Origin: Bremia lactucae
Lineage: Eukaryota; Oomycota; Peronosporomycetes; Peronosporales; Peronosporaceae
Assembly (NCBI RefSeq): GCF_004359215.1
Contig: NC_090619.1
Location: 3,946,933 to 4,010,932, forward strand
Length of the DNA: 64,000 bases
Direction of reading: 5' to 3'
The position numbers and the translations under genes were made by a program. Below, piece by piece: positions 21,180-31,259 of this stretch. Each line of letters opens with the position of its first letter. Within the stretch, counting starts at the first letter, position 1. Below the pieces are notes generated by a model that saw only the letters and a program-made list of their open reading frames with translations, was not told the origin of the DNA and did not search any database.

Positions 21180-22130
21180 CCAGGACAGCTCCGTCTAGAA
21201 GTGACGATGAGTTTAACTCAACCATAGGTCGAATGACCACCATTTCAGATAAGTCACTAGCCTTTAAGGCTCGACCGCACTCATCAATAGACATTTCGTC
21301 TAGCTCTTAAAGATCACGTAACGAAGGGATTGCCGCAAGGCTAACTTCCCCTTCAATGTTACTGGTTACGCCATTTACAAGCGTATGTACTTGCCCACTC
21401 GTATCACTTTGTGTGGGTATACACGCTTCGTGGCCACCCTGTCTTGGAGTGGAGACAATACTCCTCTTAGAGGCCGGGACATTTACGTCTCCGGGTTTTC
21501 CAGCCTGTATTGGTTCTATACAAGACATGGTGTCTAATTTGACATCCGACAAGGAGTTAGGTAACACACTTCCTTATCCAGCGAACGTTTCCGTGTCGCG
21601 TCACGTGCATTAGGAGGGTTTGACCCAAAAGGCCTTGGCGAACTGACAATAGTGTCAGTATTAACACTGAGTATGGTGCCACCTTGGCCGGCCACACTCG
21701 GTGGACTTAGACGTGCCACTCCACGTATCTCAGGGATATTGCACCCTTGAGGTCCTGGCAAACCGCCGACAGTGTCACTACTGACACTCCATATGATGCC
21801 ACCTCGGCCGACCATACTCTTTGGTGTTAGACGTGCCACTCTTCGTATCTCAGGAATATTGCACACTTGATGATTCTGCCTTAGGCCGACAATGCTTTCA
21901 GCATTTAGTGAATCGTTATTATAACTAGTGTCACTCGACGGAGTACGTGCCGTTCCACTTAGTTCTGCTGAGTCGGGCTCAGAATTAATGTTTTTAACAT
22001 TAGAGTTTATTAACTCAGACATGCCAATGTCTAAAACACTGACAGAATCATTCAATGATCCGCGCCAATAGCGCTTTTGTTGCCTAGCAAAGGTGGATTC
22101 ATAACTCTCCAAAACTTTGCTAGGAACAGT
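21180..22130 (-). pseudogene. G1 protease-RT linker with tandem repeats (copy 2)
   Basis: Long linker with open stretch 21534-22112. Two imperfect tandem units of about 40 residues (CNIPEIRRVARLTP... and CNIPEIRGVARLSP...), each followed by a GxGGxxxSV and DTxxxxPxP segment, lie at about 21640-21880. Rich in Ser, Asp, Thr and Pro; likely disordered. Confidence 0.7.
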
Positions 22131-22139
22131 GCGCGTGGC

Positions 22140-22520
22140 GCCTAAGGTCTTAGACCTCTAATCGATCCATGGCTCATTGTGTTCTAACCAGGCCATACCA
22201 AGGATGAGATCATATCTCGAATCTAAATCAAGGACGAGACAGCGTTCCATACTGTCAAAGTCCAGAAACTTTATACCTAAGTTCAATGGAACCTGAAGAA
22301 GAGTGACACGAGTTCCAGTCGCTAAGCGAACATTGATTGTATCACCTTCATGCGCTCTAAGCGCCTCAACGTATTGTTGATTTCCTTCAAGGGAAAGGCG
22401 TCGAGCATAGTTGCAAGACGCTCCTGAGTCAATTAAAATTGACCACGGCTTATTAAAGCCCTTTACAGTACTAGCAAGCCAGGCTTGTACTCTCGCCCCG
22501 TGCCATTGAGCACCGAGCTA
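22140..22520 (-). pseudogene. G1 protease (copy 2)
   Basis: Retropepsin: DSGAS active site near 22420-22435 in the context ILIDSGASCNYARRLSLEG, flap region near 22330-22390 (TINVRLATGTRVTLLQVPL) and DLILGMAWLEHNEPWID near 22165-22225. It cleaves Gag-Pol in an intact element. This whole domain is absent from copy 1. Confidence 0.8.
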
Positions 22521-22559
22521 ATTGGGGCTAGGACCTGTTTATTCTCGCCTCCTTGAGGT

Positions 22560-22830
22560 TCAACAGAGCCTAGGTCTTCCCCAGTAGGGCGCCACGCACC
22601 TACTGGGTATCGACGTTTTCCCGCACCGTACCAGATCTCTGGTATAGGTCGGAGATGGAGCTCTTTCGAGCTTTACGCGAATTTTGAAGAGGGCAGGCAG
22701 GGCGTATTGTTTCGTTCTTCCGCACATATAACATCTACGGATGGCCTTATGCTGTTTCACAGCTTGAAGAGCCTCTTCTCCTTCCTCAACGAGGCTTAAT
22801 TCCATAGGTTCCGCTCTATTAGACGGAACT
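22560..22830 (-). pseudogene. G1 gag nucleocapsid region (copy 2)
   Basis: Downstream of a stop in gag. The knuckle is damaged: CYMCGRTK is followed by QYALPAL, so the His and last Cys of the CCHC are lost. The matching site in the segment at 28218-28260 keeps CYICENRKHLRPAC. Confidence 0.72.
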
Positions 22831-23618
22831 CATGTGCTCGAATAGCTTGTTCGGTAAACAGGTGTGCTAACGCGAGCAGACTTAAGGTCAAACTCGGCGC
22901 GTAGCGCTATGACAAATGCCTCTTCGAACGTAGCCGGATGAGATCGGAACAATTCCGTCCGGGCAACGCCCTCATTGAGACCTCCCATAAAGATGGTCAC
23001 TACAATTGCGTCTTGCACCGGGTCTTGATGCATAGATGCAATGAGAGTTCTCAACTCCTGGACAAAGTCCCCTAGGGTTCTTTTACCCTGTCGAGTCGCT
23101 AGGAGCCGTGCTCGCATGCGAGAAGCCTGATCAGGCGGTGCAAACATGCTCGTCATTTGCTGTTTCAGCGAATCCCATGAGGAAAAAGCGTCGTTTATGG
23201 ACGTGCTGCACGATAGTGCCCATTCCATGGCTCTACCGCCAAGTTTGGAAATGGCCATAGCTACCTGTTGCCGTTTTGTTAAGAACAAGGCGGAATCAAT
23301 GGTCATTTCCATCTGCTTAATCCAAAATGGGAGATTTTCTCCCTCATTTCCCTCAAATGTCTTCACATTTACAGTTAGAGGGCGAACCCTCGGCTCTGAG
23401 TCAGGTACAGATATGTACCGGGTTGGCATATATGCCGCTAAATGGTCCTGTACGTGACCGATCAGGGAGGCTTCGTACCGCATGAAGGCTTCAAGCCTTG
23501 CATGCACGACCTCTGGTCCTTGGGAAATAATAAATTCCACGTGCTCCAGCCCGAATAAGGTTTTGAGCTTGTCATAAGAGGCGCGTTGCGCTTCTAAAAA
23601 TTCTGGAACCTCTTCCAT
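22830..23618 (-). CDS. G1 Gag, capsid part (copy 2)
   Basis: 262 open codons from ATG 23618 (MEEVPEFLEAQRASYDK). The retrotransposon Gag domain covers roughly residues 70-220 (FWIKQMEMTIDSALF, GGRAMEWALSC, SSWDSLKQQM, RLLATRQGKRTLGDFVQELR, FMGGLNEGVAR). Gag forms the virus-like particle. An in-frame stop at 22830 cuts it before the nucleocapsid region. The start lies 60 bp from the 5' LTR. Identical to 28312-29145 except for a few changes at its C-terminal end. Confidence 0.85.
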   Translation of the reverse strand: MEEVPEFLEAQRASYDKLKTLFGLEHVEFIISQGPEVVHARLEAFMRYEASLIGHVQDHLAAYMPTRYISVPDSEPRVRPLTVNVKTFEGNEGENLPFWIKQMEMTIDSALFLTKRQQVAMAISKLGGRAMEWALSCSTSINDAFSSWDSLKQQMTSMFAPPDQASRMRARLLATRQGKRTLGDFVQELRTLIASMHQDPVQDAIVVTIFMGGLNEGVARTELFRSHPATFEEAFVIALRAEFDLKSARVSTPVYRTSYSST

Positions 23619-23659
23619 TTTCGTGAGAAATTAGTCTTGTAAAGACTCAGGCGTAGATT

Positions 23660-23676
23660 GACTACGAGTGCTTCCA
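23660..23676 (-). other. G1 primer binding site
   Basis: Two bases inside the 5' LTR the minus strand reads TGGAAGCACTCGTAGTC. TGG at this distance is the standard start of a site paired with the CCA end of a tRNA, here one ending GTGCTTCCA. The tRNA identity is not assigned. Confidence 0.7.
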
Positions 23677-23678
23677 GG

Positions 23679-24160
23679 TGTAGCGGAGCTACCTCGCTCC
23701 TAAAGTCAGAGGAAGACTTTCAGACTCAGAGAGTCACTTAGTTCTATTGAACTAATGGGTTTAACAACTCAGGGAGTCGTACAAGCTATCAAAGCTTAAG
23801 GAATCCTAGTTCAAGGGATTCAAGGTTCGTAGAACCAAGTGGCAACTAGTGCCCAAGAGGATATACCTTAGAAAGGCTTCTATCTCTTACAAATCAATGC
23901 GCAAGCCTTAGGAAGGCACTTAACGCTTTAAGATCAAAAGGGAAACTGAACTTTATTAAATTATTTAAATCTAAAAACCTTACCCTAGCTAATTAAAATA
24001 GATTTTGGCCGCCAGATTTATATCTGGCGGCGACCACATTTTTTACCCATAATAAATGGGATTTAGTAACTAACTATTTTAAAATTAGATAAAAGGGTAA
24101 TTTTTCATAAAGTAAATGTACCACAACAACGGTTCTCCAACCGATGTGGGCCCCATTACA
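23679..24160 (-). repeat. LTR1, 5' LTR of G1 copy 2
   Basis: 482 bp, TGTAGCGGAG to CCCCATTACA on the plus strand. Base-for-base the same as 29206-29687 as far as I compared. Followed at once by a 5'-truncated LTR2. Confidence 0.9.
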
Positions 24161-24421
24161 AGATATAGGCCATTATATCTTCTTGCTCCGCGGTCCAGTC
24201 AGCGCTGAACGCGCGCAAAGAGTGAGATAGTTAGTCTTAAATAGATAGAGACAGAAGAACTTAATTTTATTAACTACAGTTTAATTTTAACCCTCTCTAA
24301 AGCAAGTGCTTTAAAGATAGTCTTCCTCTGCACGTACTAATGTACGTAAAGTGACGTAAGGCACCACTCGTGCGAAGTGGACTTGTATTTAAGCAGTACA
24401 AGTCGGTAGTGCTCCGTTACA
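24161..24421 (+). repeat. LTR2, truncated 5' LTR of G2 copy 1
   Basis: The 3' 261 bp of an LTR2 in element orientation, ending CTCCGTTACA. About 180 bp are missing at the left, where it abuts LTR1 (...ATTACA|AGATATAGG). The same junction recurs at 29687/29688. Confidence 0.85.
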
Positions 24422-24423
24422 CC

Positions 24424-24440
24424 TGGTAGCACTTTGTAGT
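24424..24440 (+). other. G2 primer binding site
   Basis: Two bases after the LTR: TGGTAGCACTTTGTAGT. Repeated at 29951 (plus) and 47770-47786 (minus). It would pair with a tRNA ending GTGCTACCA. Differs from the G1 site but shares TGG-AGCAC. Confidence 0.7.
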
Positions 24441-24563
24441 CCGTCCAAGGACCACAGTTCTATCATCAAACATGGACATGTTGGATGATAATGGAATTAC
24501 GCATTACGTTTCGCGTGATAGCTACTCCTTTCTAGTGACATAGAAAGGACTGCGGCTGCTCGA

Positions 24564-25620
24564 ATGAGTTCGACCGAAGGGAACGTTGCCATCTTTGCCA
24601 TGCAGTCCAATTTGGACAGAGGTGCCCTCTATTCAGCCATCGCCAAGCTCATAAAAAATGAATTTGACTAGGCGAAGGAGAAAGTAGCCTTGCTTGATAA
24701 GCAAAGCTCTAAACAGGCAGAACTGTTGAGGTTGCAGCCGGTACAGACCCTTGTACCCGGGATGACGCAAACGCGTCGTCCGGAAACCTTAAAGATAGAA
24801 ATCTCTAAGTATAGAGAAGTCGAGAAGCACTCTCTTTTAAGATGGTTCGTCGAATTGGACGATGCCATAAAGACTCATCATATTGTCGACAAGCAAATGC
24901 AAGTCGCATTCGCACAATCAAATCTGGCAGGTCGTGCCAAGACTTGGGCATTTTGCCTTAAGTTGCGCGACTTATACGTCTTTGGCTCGCTAGAGGCTTT
25001 TAAAGCCCGGCTAAAACAGACGTTTGAACAACTTAGGGCTGAGTTCAGAGCTCAATCAGAGCTTTTGAAGCTTAACCAAAGCAAGCGTGATGTTCACGCT
25101 TATGCCCAGCATATACGGCTCTTAGCGAGTTGTATCACGAGCAATCCAGATCATAAACACACGTTGATTACGGTTTTTATGCAGGGTCTTACGGATGGTC
25201 CCATGAAGACCCATCTATTCCGCTTGGACTAGACACACTTTAAGAAGCAATATCCGTTGCGGAACAGGAGGACTTAGTTTGATACATGCTCAAGCTAGTT
25301 CGTCATCGTATCGTCCTCGTAGACGACAAGAGCTTGGAGGTGCAGAACCTATCGACCTCTCTTACGTCGAAAGCGAGAGATCTCGCTTTTCGAACAATAG
25401 GCGATTGCAGAGATGTAATCGCTGTCAAAATACTACGCTAATGAGCGAAGTGCCCCACGCCCAGTACCGAGGGGTACTCAACGTACTAATGGACAGAATG
25501 CAAAAAGGGCAAGGGCCGCGGGTCCGACTTTGTTACGAAGTCGCAACAGCGAGGCGGACCGCCAAAAAACGATCGGGCGCAAAGCCTTACTGATCCAGCA
25601 ACCTCAAGAGAATATGCAAC
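24564..25620 (+). pseudogene. G2 gag (copy 1)
   Basis: Starts at ATG 24564 (MSSTEGNVAIFAM), has a stop near 24670, then an open stretch 24690-25232 with the Gag capsid core (LLRWFVELDDAIKTHH, FAQSNLAGRAKTWAF, FRAQSELLKLNQSKRDVHAYAQHIR, FMQGLTDGPMKTHLFRL). The nucleocapsid part at 25279-25593 has lost the second half of its CCHC knuckle (RCQNTTLMSEV in place of RCQKxGHxAHEC). Confidence 0.82.
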
Positions 25621-25689
25621 TCTCTTGACGAAAGTTGCCCGACACACTATCATTATGTGTCTCTGAACCTGGCGATGAGGTATCCGTCA

Positions 25690-26060
25690 TCATTTTGAAG
25701 ATAAAGGTGACAAATGATTTGTCACTAAGTGCCCTAGTGGACTGTGGGGCGTCGAACAACTTTCTTCGTCGCCAGTCCTAGAGGGTCCTAGGCTCAAATA
25801 TGTTGATCTCGACAGGCGCATCGATAACAGTGATGAAACGCAAAGTGAGATTTCACTACACGTTAGAAGGTTTACAGTATGATGATGATTTTATCGTACT
25901 GGATTTGGATGACAAATTTGTTGTCATCCTAGGTTTACCTTGGCTCAGAAAGTATGAGTCAAGATTCAGCTGGTAGCATCGATCCGTAAAGATGCCTGCC
26001 ACTAGTTCATCAGATAGCCATCTGATGAACGTCTTGGGCGTCCACAAGCGTACTACGAGT
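25690..26060 (+). pseudogene. G2 protease (copy 1)
   Basis: DCGAS at 25740-25754 (family-specific Cys), then a flap region with the RHIDNS-type block, and near 25900-25960 the DDKFVVILGLPWLRK stretch in broken frame. Stop at 25976. Same architecture as 1019-1452 and 31285-31610. Confidence 0.75.
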
Positions 26061-26449
26061 GAGTGCTATTTTCACTTGTGGTACAGTCGTTAGTACGACT
26101 GCACAAGATCACAGTGTGATGACTTATCACAGTGGAGTCAGCTGCCGGCGGCTATGCGAATGCATAGGCAGCGCCGAAGGTCCACCACTCGAATAGTTCG
26201 AATGGATTGAGACATGAATTTACGCCTAGCAGGCGACATTCAAGGAAGATACCGGATATCCAAAATGGACAATACGATGATCCTAGGTTGAGTTGAGAGT
26301 CGACCGTAGAGGATTCGACTGTGATAGCGCAATCACAGTTCGAAGACGTAGAGGTAATAAGTCTACACGCACTTGAGGAGAAATCTCCTTAAATACTTAA
26401 TGCTGAAGAGACTTGAGTATAGCATCCCGAGGGATGAATCTCTCGGCAG

Positions 26450-27060
26450 CCTGTGGAAAAGGGATCCCAGGAAGAAACCGAGACATTGAATGTTTTGTTT
26501 AGTGACGGATCAAGAGTAGGCCGTTTTACTCTTGATCTGTATGCGCCTCCGAAGTTAACTTCGGAGATAACTCAACTATTAACCCTAAACCCTAAACGGC
26601 GTTTTAGAGATCTGCATACTGGCAGAATCAAGCAGATCTGCGCTCTCGTCACAGAGGACGAATACGAAACCGATATTCAATAAGCGGTATTTTTTGCAGA
26701 GAATGAACGGGTTCTCAACAGCTCATCGTTTGACGAAAGTGTCCTCGATGTGCTGACTCGGATTGAGATATTTACTACTCAATCCTGGGAGTCACTTAAG
26801 TCAAATTCTTTGTACAACGATTTGATGGAATTCGGGGATGTATTTTCTGAATCAGTTCCATGTGAGTTGCCTATAAAAAGGCACTCGACATGAGATCGAG
26901 CTCAAACCGGGCTCGAAGTACTGTGTCATGAATCAGTGACCACTGCCTCGTAAACAAGTACTTGCGATCGATAAAGTCTTTATCGATCGATTAAAATTGG
27001 GCCACGTAAGGGAGTCAACCTCCCCACATAGCTCCCCGACCTTCTGTGTGCGAAAGCTGT
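26450..27060 (+). pseudogene. G2 protease-RT spacer and RT N-terminus (copy 1)
   Basis: Open stretch 26453-26683 (LFSDGSRVGRFTLDLYAPPKL...) then the start of RT: RHEIELKPGSKYCVM near 26890-26930 and SPTFCVRK near 27040-27058. After that the sequence jumps to the RT end, so fingers and palm with the catalytic Asp residues are gone. Two stops near 26938 and 27060. Confidence 0.75.
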
Positions 27061-27970
27061 AGGCGAAATACCATTTCTTAGGTGCATCGTCGGTAAACAC
27101 GATGTGCACCTTGATCCCGAAAAGATCAAGGCAATCACCGACTGGCCAGTCTCAGTCGATGTCAAGGGACGTAGAAGTTCCTTGGGATAGCCGCGTACTT
27201 GCACAAGTACCCACGCAATTATGCCGAGATGACAGCTCATCTATCTCGTCTCTTGAAAAAGACGAGAAATGGTAATGGAACGCTGATTGTCAGCGTTCCA
27301 TTAGAGCATTAAGCAAAGCTTGATGCCATCCCCATCTTCGCGGTTGCAGATTAGGACATACCATTTATGTGGTCTGTGACGCCAGCGATCTCGCAATTGG
27401 CTGTGCGTTAATGCACGGACGTGCCGTCTGTTACCAATCGCGTCAGCTGCAACCAGCTGAACGCAATTACCGAGTGCATGACAAGGAACTCCTTGCAATG
27501 AAATATGCACTGGCTAAGTTTAGGGTCTATCTCCTCGGAGAAAAGCCGTTCATTGTACGTACGGACCATGCGTCAACACGCACGGCCGCAAATAGCCCAC
27601 ACCTCTCGCAAAGAATGGCGAGGTGGCTATCCTTCTTCGCGAAGTATAATTCCTTCGTGTAATATAAACCAGGACGACTTAATGTCGTCGCTGATGCTTT
27701 ATCACGCCGACCCGATTTTGAGCCGGCTGCGCATTCCAACAGTGAAAAAAAAATCCACTTTTGTAACACTCATTACAAGCGTTCCGTCGTCAACTTTGTT
27801 TGATGACATAAAGTAAGCCAACGCAGAAGTTAAGGACTTTCTGCATTTAATGATTCATCTGATGAATCCATCGAAAAAAAAATTTAAAGATAAATTGGCT
27901 ATATATCGATCGTATTAGATCGATTAACAACACGCAACGGCTTACTGTACTACATAGCCGTTGCCAGCGA
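27061..27970 (+). pseudogene. G2 RT thumb and RNase H (copy 1)
   Basis: KYHFLGASS... marks the RT thumb (27066). RNase H: VVCDASDLAIGCALMHG at 27369-27420, HDKELLAMKYALAKFRVYLLG at 27478-27540, RTDHAS and SQRMARWLSFFAKYN to 27660. The catalytic Asp in CDAS and the Glu in DKELL are present. Stops at 27660 and beyond. Confidence 0.82.
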
Positions 27971-28149
27971 TCAAAACCTTCACAGTCGCTTGAGCGACTA
28001 ACAAGTCAGCTTGTACTTAGCCTCGTGCCATTACGCACCGAGCTAATTGAGGTTAGGTCCTGCTTACTCTCACTTCCTACAGGTTCGACAGAGCCTAGAT
28101 CTTCCTAAGTAGGGCGCCTCGCCCCTACTTGGTATCGACGTTTTCCCGT

Positions 28150-28311
28150 ACCGTACCAGATTTCTGGTATAGGTGGGAATTGGTGCTCTTTCAAGCTTTA
28201 CGCGTATTTCGTAGGGGACAGGCCGGACGTAGATGTTTTCTGTTTTCGCATATATAACATTTACGGATGTTCTTATGCTGTTCCACAGCTTGGAAAGCCT
28301 CTTCTTTTTCC
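28150..28311 (-). pseudogene. G1 gag nucleocapsid (copy 3)
   Basis: Holds an intact CCHC knuckle, CYICENRKHLRPAC, at about 28216-28260. A stop right after the Gag frame at 28312 separates it, as in copy 2. Confidence 0.7.
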
Positions 28312-29145
28312 TTAACGATGCTTAAATCCAATAAGCTCCGGTCTACTAGACAGTACCCATGTGCTCGAATAGCTTTCTCGGTTAACAGGCGTGCTAACGC
28401 GAGCAGACTTAAAGTCAAACTCGGCGCGTAGCGCTATGGCAACTGCCTCTTCGAACGTAGCCAGATGAGATCGGAACAATTCCGTCCGGGCAACGCCCTC
28501 ATTGAGACCCCCCATAAAGATGGTCACTACAATTGCTTCTTGCACCGGGTCTTGATGCATAGATGCAATGAGAGTTCTCAACTCCTGGACAAAGTCCCCT
28601 AGGGTTCTTTTACCCTGTCGAGTCGCTAGGAGCCGTGCTCGCATGCGAGAAGCCTGATCAGGCGGTGCAAACATGCTCGTCATTTGCTGTTTCAGCGAAT
28701 CCCATGAGGAAAAAGCGTCGTTTATGGACGTGCTGCACGATAGTGCCCATTCCATGGCTCTACCGCCAAGTTTGGAAATGGCCATAGCTACCTGTTGCCG
28801 TTTTGTTAAGAACAAGGCGGAATCAATGGTCATTTCCATCTGCTTAATCCAAAATGGGAGATTTTCTCCCTCATTTCCCTCAAATGTCTTCACATTTACA
28901 GTTAGAGGGCGAACCCTCGGCTCTGAGTCAGGTACAGATATGTACCGGGTTGGCATATATGCCGCTAAATGGTCCTGTACGTGACCGATCAGGGAGGCTT
29001 CGTACCGCATGAAGGCTTCAAGCCTTGCATGCACGACCTCTGGTCCTTGGGAAATAATAAATTCCACGTGCTCCAGCCCGAATAAGGTTTTGAGCTTGTC
29101 ATAAGAGGCGCGTTGCGCTTCTAAAAATTCTGGAACCTCTTCCAT
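28312..29145 (-). CDS. G1 Gag, capsid part (copy 3)
   Basis: 277 open codons from ATG 29145, the longest intact reading frame of this element in the window. Same capsid core as 22830-23618 but reads through (Trp) where copy 2 has its stop, then ends 15 codons later (GFKHR). No pol follows, so Gag could be made but not cleaved; whether it is expressed is unknown. Confidence 0.85.
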   Translation of the reverse strand: MEEVPEFLEAQRASYDKLKTLFGLEHVEFIISQGPEVVHARLEAFMRYEASLIGHVQDHLAAYMPTRYISVPDSEPRVRPLTVNVKTFEGNEGENLPFWIKQMEMTIDSALFLTKRQQVAMAISKLGGRAMEWALSCSTSINDAFSSWDSLKQQMTSMFAPPDQASRMRARLLATRQGKRTLGDFVQELRTLIASMHQDPVQEAIVVTIFMGGLNEGVARTELFRSHLATFEEAVAIALRAEFDFKSARVSTPVNRESYSSTWVLSSRPELIGFKHR

Positions 29146-29205
29146 TTTCGTGAGAAATTAGTCTTGTAAAGACTCAGGCGTAGATTGACTACGAGTGCTT
29201 CCAGG

Positions 29206-29687
29206 TGTAGCGGAGCTACCTCGCTCCTAAAGTCAGAGGAAGACTTTCAGACTCAGAGAGTCACTTAGTTCTATTGAACTAATGGGTTTAACAACTCAGG
29301 GAGTCGTACAAGCTATCAAAGCTTAAGGAATCCTAGTTCAAGGGATTCAAGGTTCGTAGAACCAAGTGGCAACTAGTGCCCAAGAGGATATACCTTAGAA
29401 AGGCTTCTATCTCTTACAAATCAATGCGCAAGCCTTAGGAAGGCACTTAACGCTTTAAGATCAAAAGGGAAACTGAACTTTATTAAATTATTTAAATCTA
29501 AAAACCTTACCCTAGCTAATTAAAATAGATTTTGGCCGCCAGATTTATATCTGGCGGCGACCACATTTTTTACCCATAATAAATGGGATTTAGTAACTAA
29601 CTATTTTAAAATTAGATAAAAGGGTAATTTTTCATAAAGTAAATGTACCACAACAACGGTTCTCCAACCGATGTGGGCCCCATTACA
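29206..29687 (-). repeat. LTR1, 5' LTR of G1 copy 3
   Basis: 482 bp, identical to 23679-24160 as far as I compared. The G1 primer binding site lies at 29187-29203. Confidence 0.9.
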
Positions 29688-29948
29688 AGATATAGGCCAT
29701 TATATCTTCTTGCTCCGCGGTCCAGTCAGCGCTGAACGCGCGCAAAGAGTGAGATAGTTAGTCTTAAATAGATAGAGACAGAAGAACTTAATTTTATTAA
29801 CTACAGTTTAATTTTAACCCTCTCTAAAGCAAGTGCTTTAAAGATAGTCTTCCTCTGCACGTACTAATGTACGTAAAGTGACGTAAGGCACCACTCGTGC
29901 GAAGTGGACTTGTATTTAAGCAGTACAAGTCGGTAGTGCTCCGTTACA
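29688..29948 (+). repeat. LTR2, truncated 5' LTR of G2 copy 2
   Basis: Identical to 24161-24421, including the truncation point against LTR1. Compared with the full 3' LTR of the same element it lacks about 180 bp. Confidence 0.85.
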
Positions 29949-30090
29949 CCTGGTAGCACTTTGTAGTCCGTCCAAGGACCACAGTTCTATCATCAAACAT
30001 GGACATGTTGGATGATAATGGAATTACGCATTACGTTTCGCGTGATAGCTACTCCTTTCTAGTGACATAGAAAGGACTGCGGCTGCTCGA

Positions 30091-31130
30091 ATGAGTTCGA
30101 CCGAAGGGAACGTTGCCATCTTTGCCATGCAGTCCAATTTGGACAGAGGTGCCCTCTATTCAGCCATCGCCAAGCTCATATAACATAAACTTGACGAGTC
30201 GAAGGAGAGGATAGCCTTGCTTAATCAGCAAGGCTCTCAACAGACAGAACTGTTGAGGTTACATGAGATACAGACCCCTGTACCTGGGATGACGCACACG
30301 CGTCGTCCTGAAACCTTAAAGATTGACATCTCTAAGTAAAGGGAAGTCGAAGAAGACTCCCTCTCAAGATGGATTGTCGAGTTGGGCGATGCCATAAGGG
30401 CTCGTCACATCGTCGACGAGCAAATGCAAGTCGCATTTGCTCAATCAAATCTGGCAGGTCGTGCCAAACCTTGGGCACTAGACCTTAAGTTGCGCGACCC
30501 ATATGTCTTTGGATCGAGATGCTTTTAAAGACCGGCTCAAATCGACGTTTGAACCGCCGAGGGCTGAGTTTAGAGCTCGATCAGAGCTTCTGAAACTCAA
30601 GCAAGGCAAGCGTGATGTTCACGCTTATGCCCAGCTCATACGACTCTTAGCGAGTTGTATTACAAGTAACCCAGTCCATGAACACACGCTGATTACGGTG
30701 TTGATGCAAGGTCTTACGGATGGTCCCGTAAAGACCCACCTGTTCCGCTTGGAACCGAATACGCTTGAAGAAGCAATATCCGTTGCGAACAGGAGGACTT
30801 TAGTTTGAGACACGATCAAGCTAGTTCGTCATCGTATCGTCCTCCATGACGACACGAGCTTGGAGATGCAGAATCTATGGACCTCCCTTATGTCGAAAGC
30901 GAAAAACCTCGCTTTTCGAGCAATAAGCGTTTGCAGAAATGCAATCGCTGTCAAAAGATAGGACACGGTGCTCATGAGTGCAGTACCCCACGCCCAGTCT
31001 CGAGAGGTACTGAACGTAATAATGGACCGAATGCCAAAAATGGCAACAGTTGCGGGTCCGACGTTGTTTCGAAATCGCAACAACGAGGCGGACCGCCAAA
31101 AAACGGTCGGGGTCAGTAGCGGCGCAACGC
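30091..31130 (+). pseudogene. G2 gag (copy 2)
   Basis: ATG 30091, an early stop near 30180, then the capsid core in pieces (FAQSNLAGRAKPWAL near 30440-30480, FRARSELLKLKQGKRDVHAYAQLIR at 30570-30640, VLMQGLTDGPVKTHLFRLEPNTLEEA to 30775). The zinc knuckle CNRCQKIGHGAHEC at 30940-30981 is intact. From about 30179 on it is only about 85% like copy 1. Confidence 0.82.
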
Positions 31131-31259
31131 CCTACCGATCTAGCAACCTCAAGAGAATTTGCAAATCTCTTGACAAAAGTTGCTTCAGACACACAATTAT
31201 TATTTGTCTGCACCTGGCGATTAGGTACTCCTCATCAATTTGAAGTTAAAAGTGACAAA

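Larger units (their letters stand above)
16860..24160 (-). mobile_element. G1 Ty3/gypsy chromodomain retrotransposon, copy 2 (both LTRs)
   Basis: The most complete G1 copy, 7.3 kb: 3' LTR 16860-17329, polypurine tract, antisense ORF, chromodomain, integrase, RNase H, RT, linker, protease, gag, primer binding site, 5' LTR 23679-24160. The two LTRs have clearly diverged, so either the insertion is old or the right end was replaced; the right end belongs to a tract identical to 28537-30178. No target duplication is visible (left flank CTGAT; right flank is an LTR2 fragment). Confidence 0.9.
24161..27970 (+). mobile_element. G2 Ty3/gypsy element, copy 1 (truncated, plus)
   Basis: Plus-strand G2: truncated 5' LTR, primer binding site, gag, protease, start of RT, then RNase H. 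The RT core is deleted at about 27058, and the element stops at 27970 in the region between RNase H and integrase, where G1 sequence begins. Multiple stops. Confidence 0.82.
27971..29687 (-). mobile_element. G1 segment: gag and 5' LTR (copy 3, truncated)
   Basis: Only the 5' end of a G1 element: gag-protease junction, zinc knuckle, Gag and 5' LTR. Its left end joins G2 copy 1 with no LTR. From about 28537 rightward (through the LTR1/LTR2 junction and into G2 gag at about 30178) it is identical to 23010-24651. Confidence 0.85.

Noticed and set aside
23146..23457. 103-codon plus-strand ORF, repeated at 28673-28984
   Set aside because: Exact antisense of the well-supported G1 Gag capsid domain.
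26583..26597. Telomere-like CCCTAAACCCTAAA in G2 copy 1
   Set aside because: The same place in copy 2 reads ACCCTAGAACCTAAG within the protease-RT spacer, so it arose by point changes, not by telomere addition.
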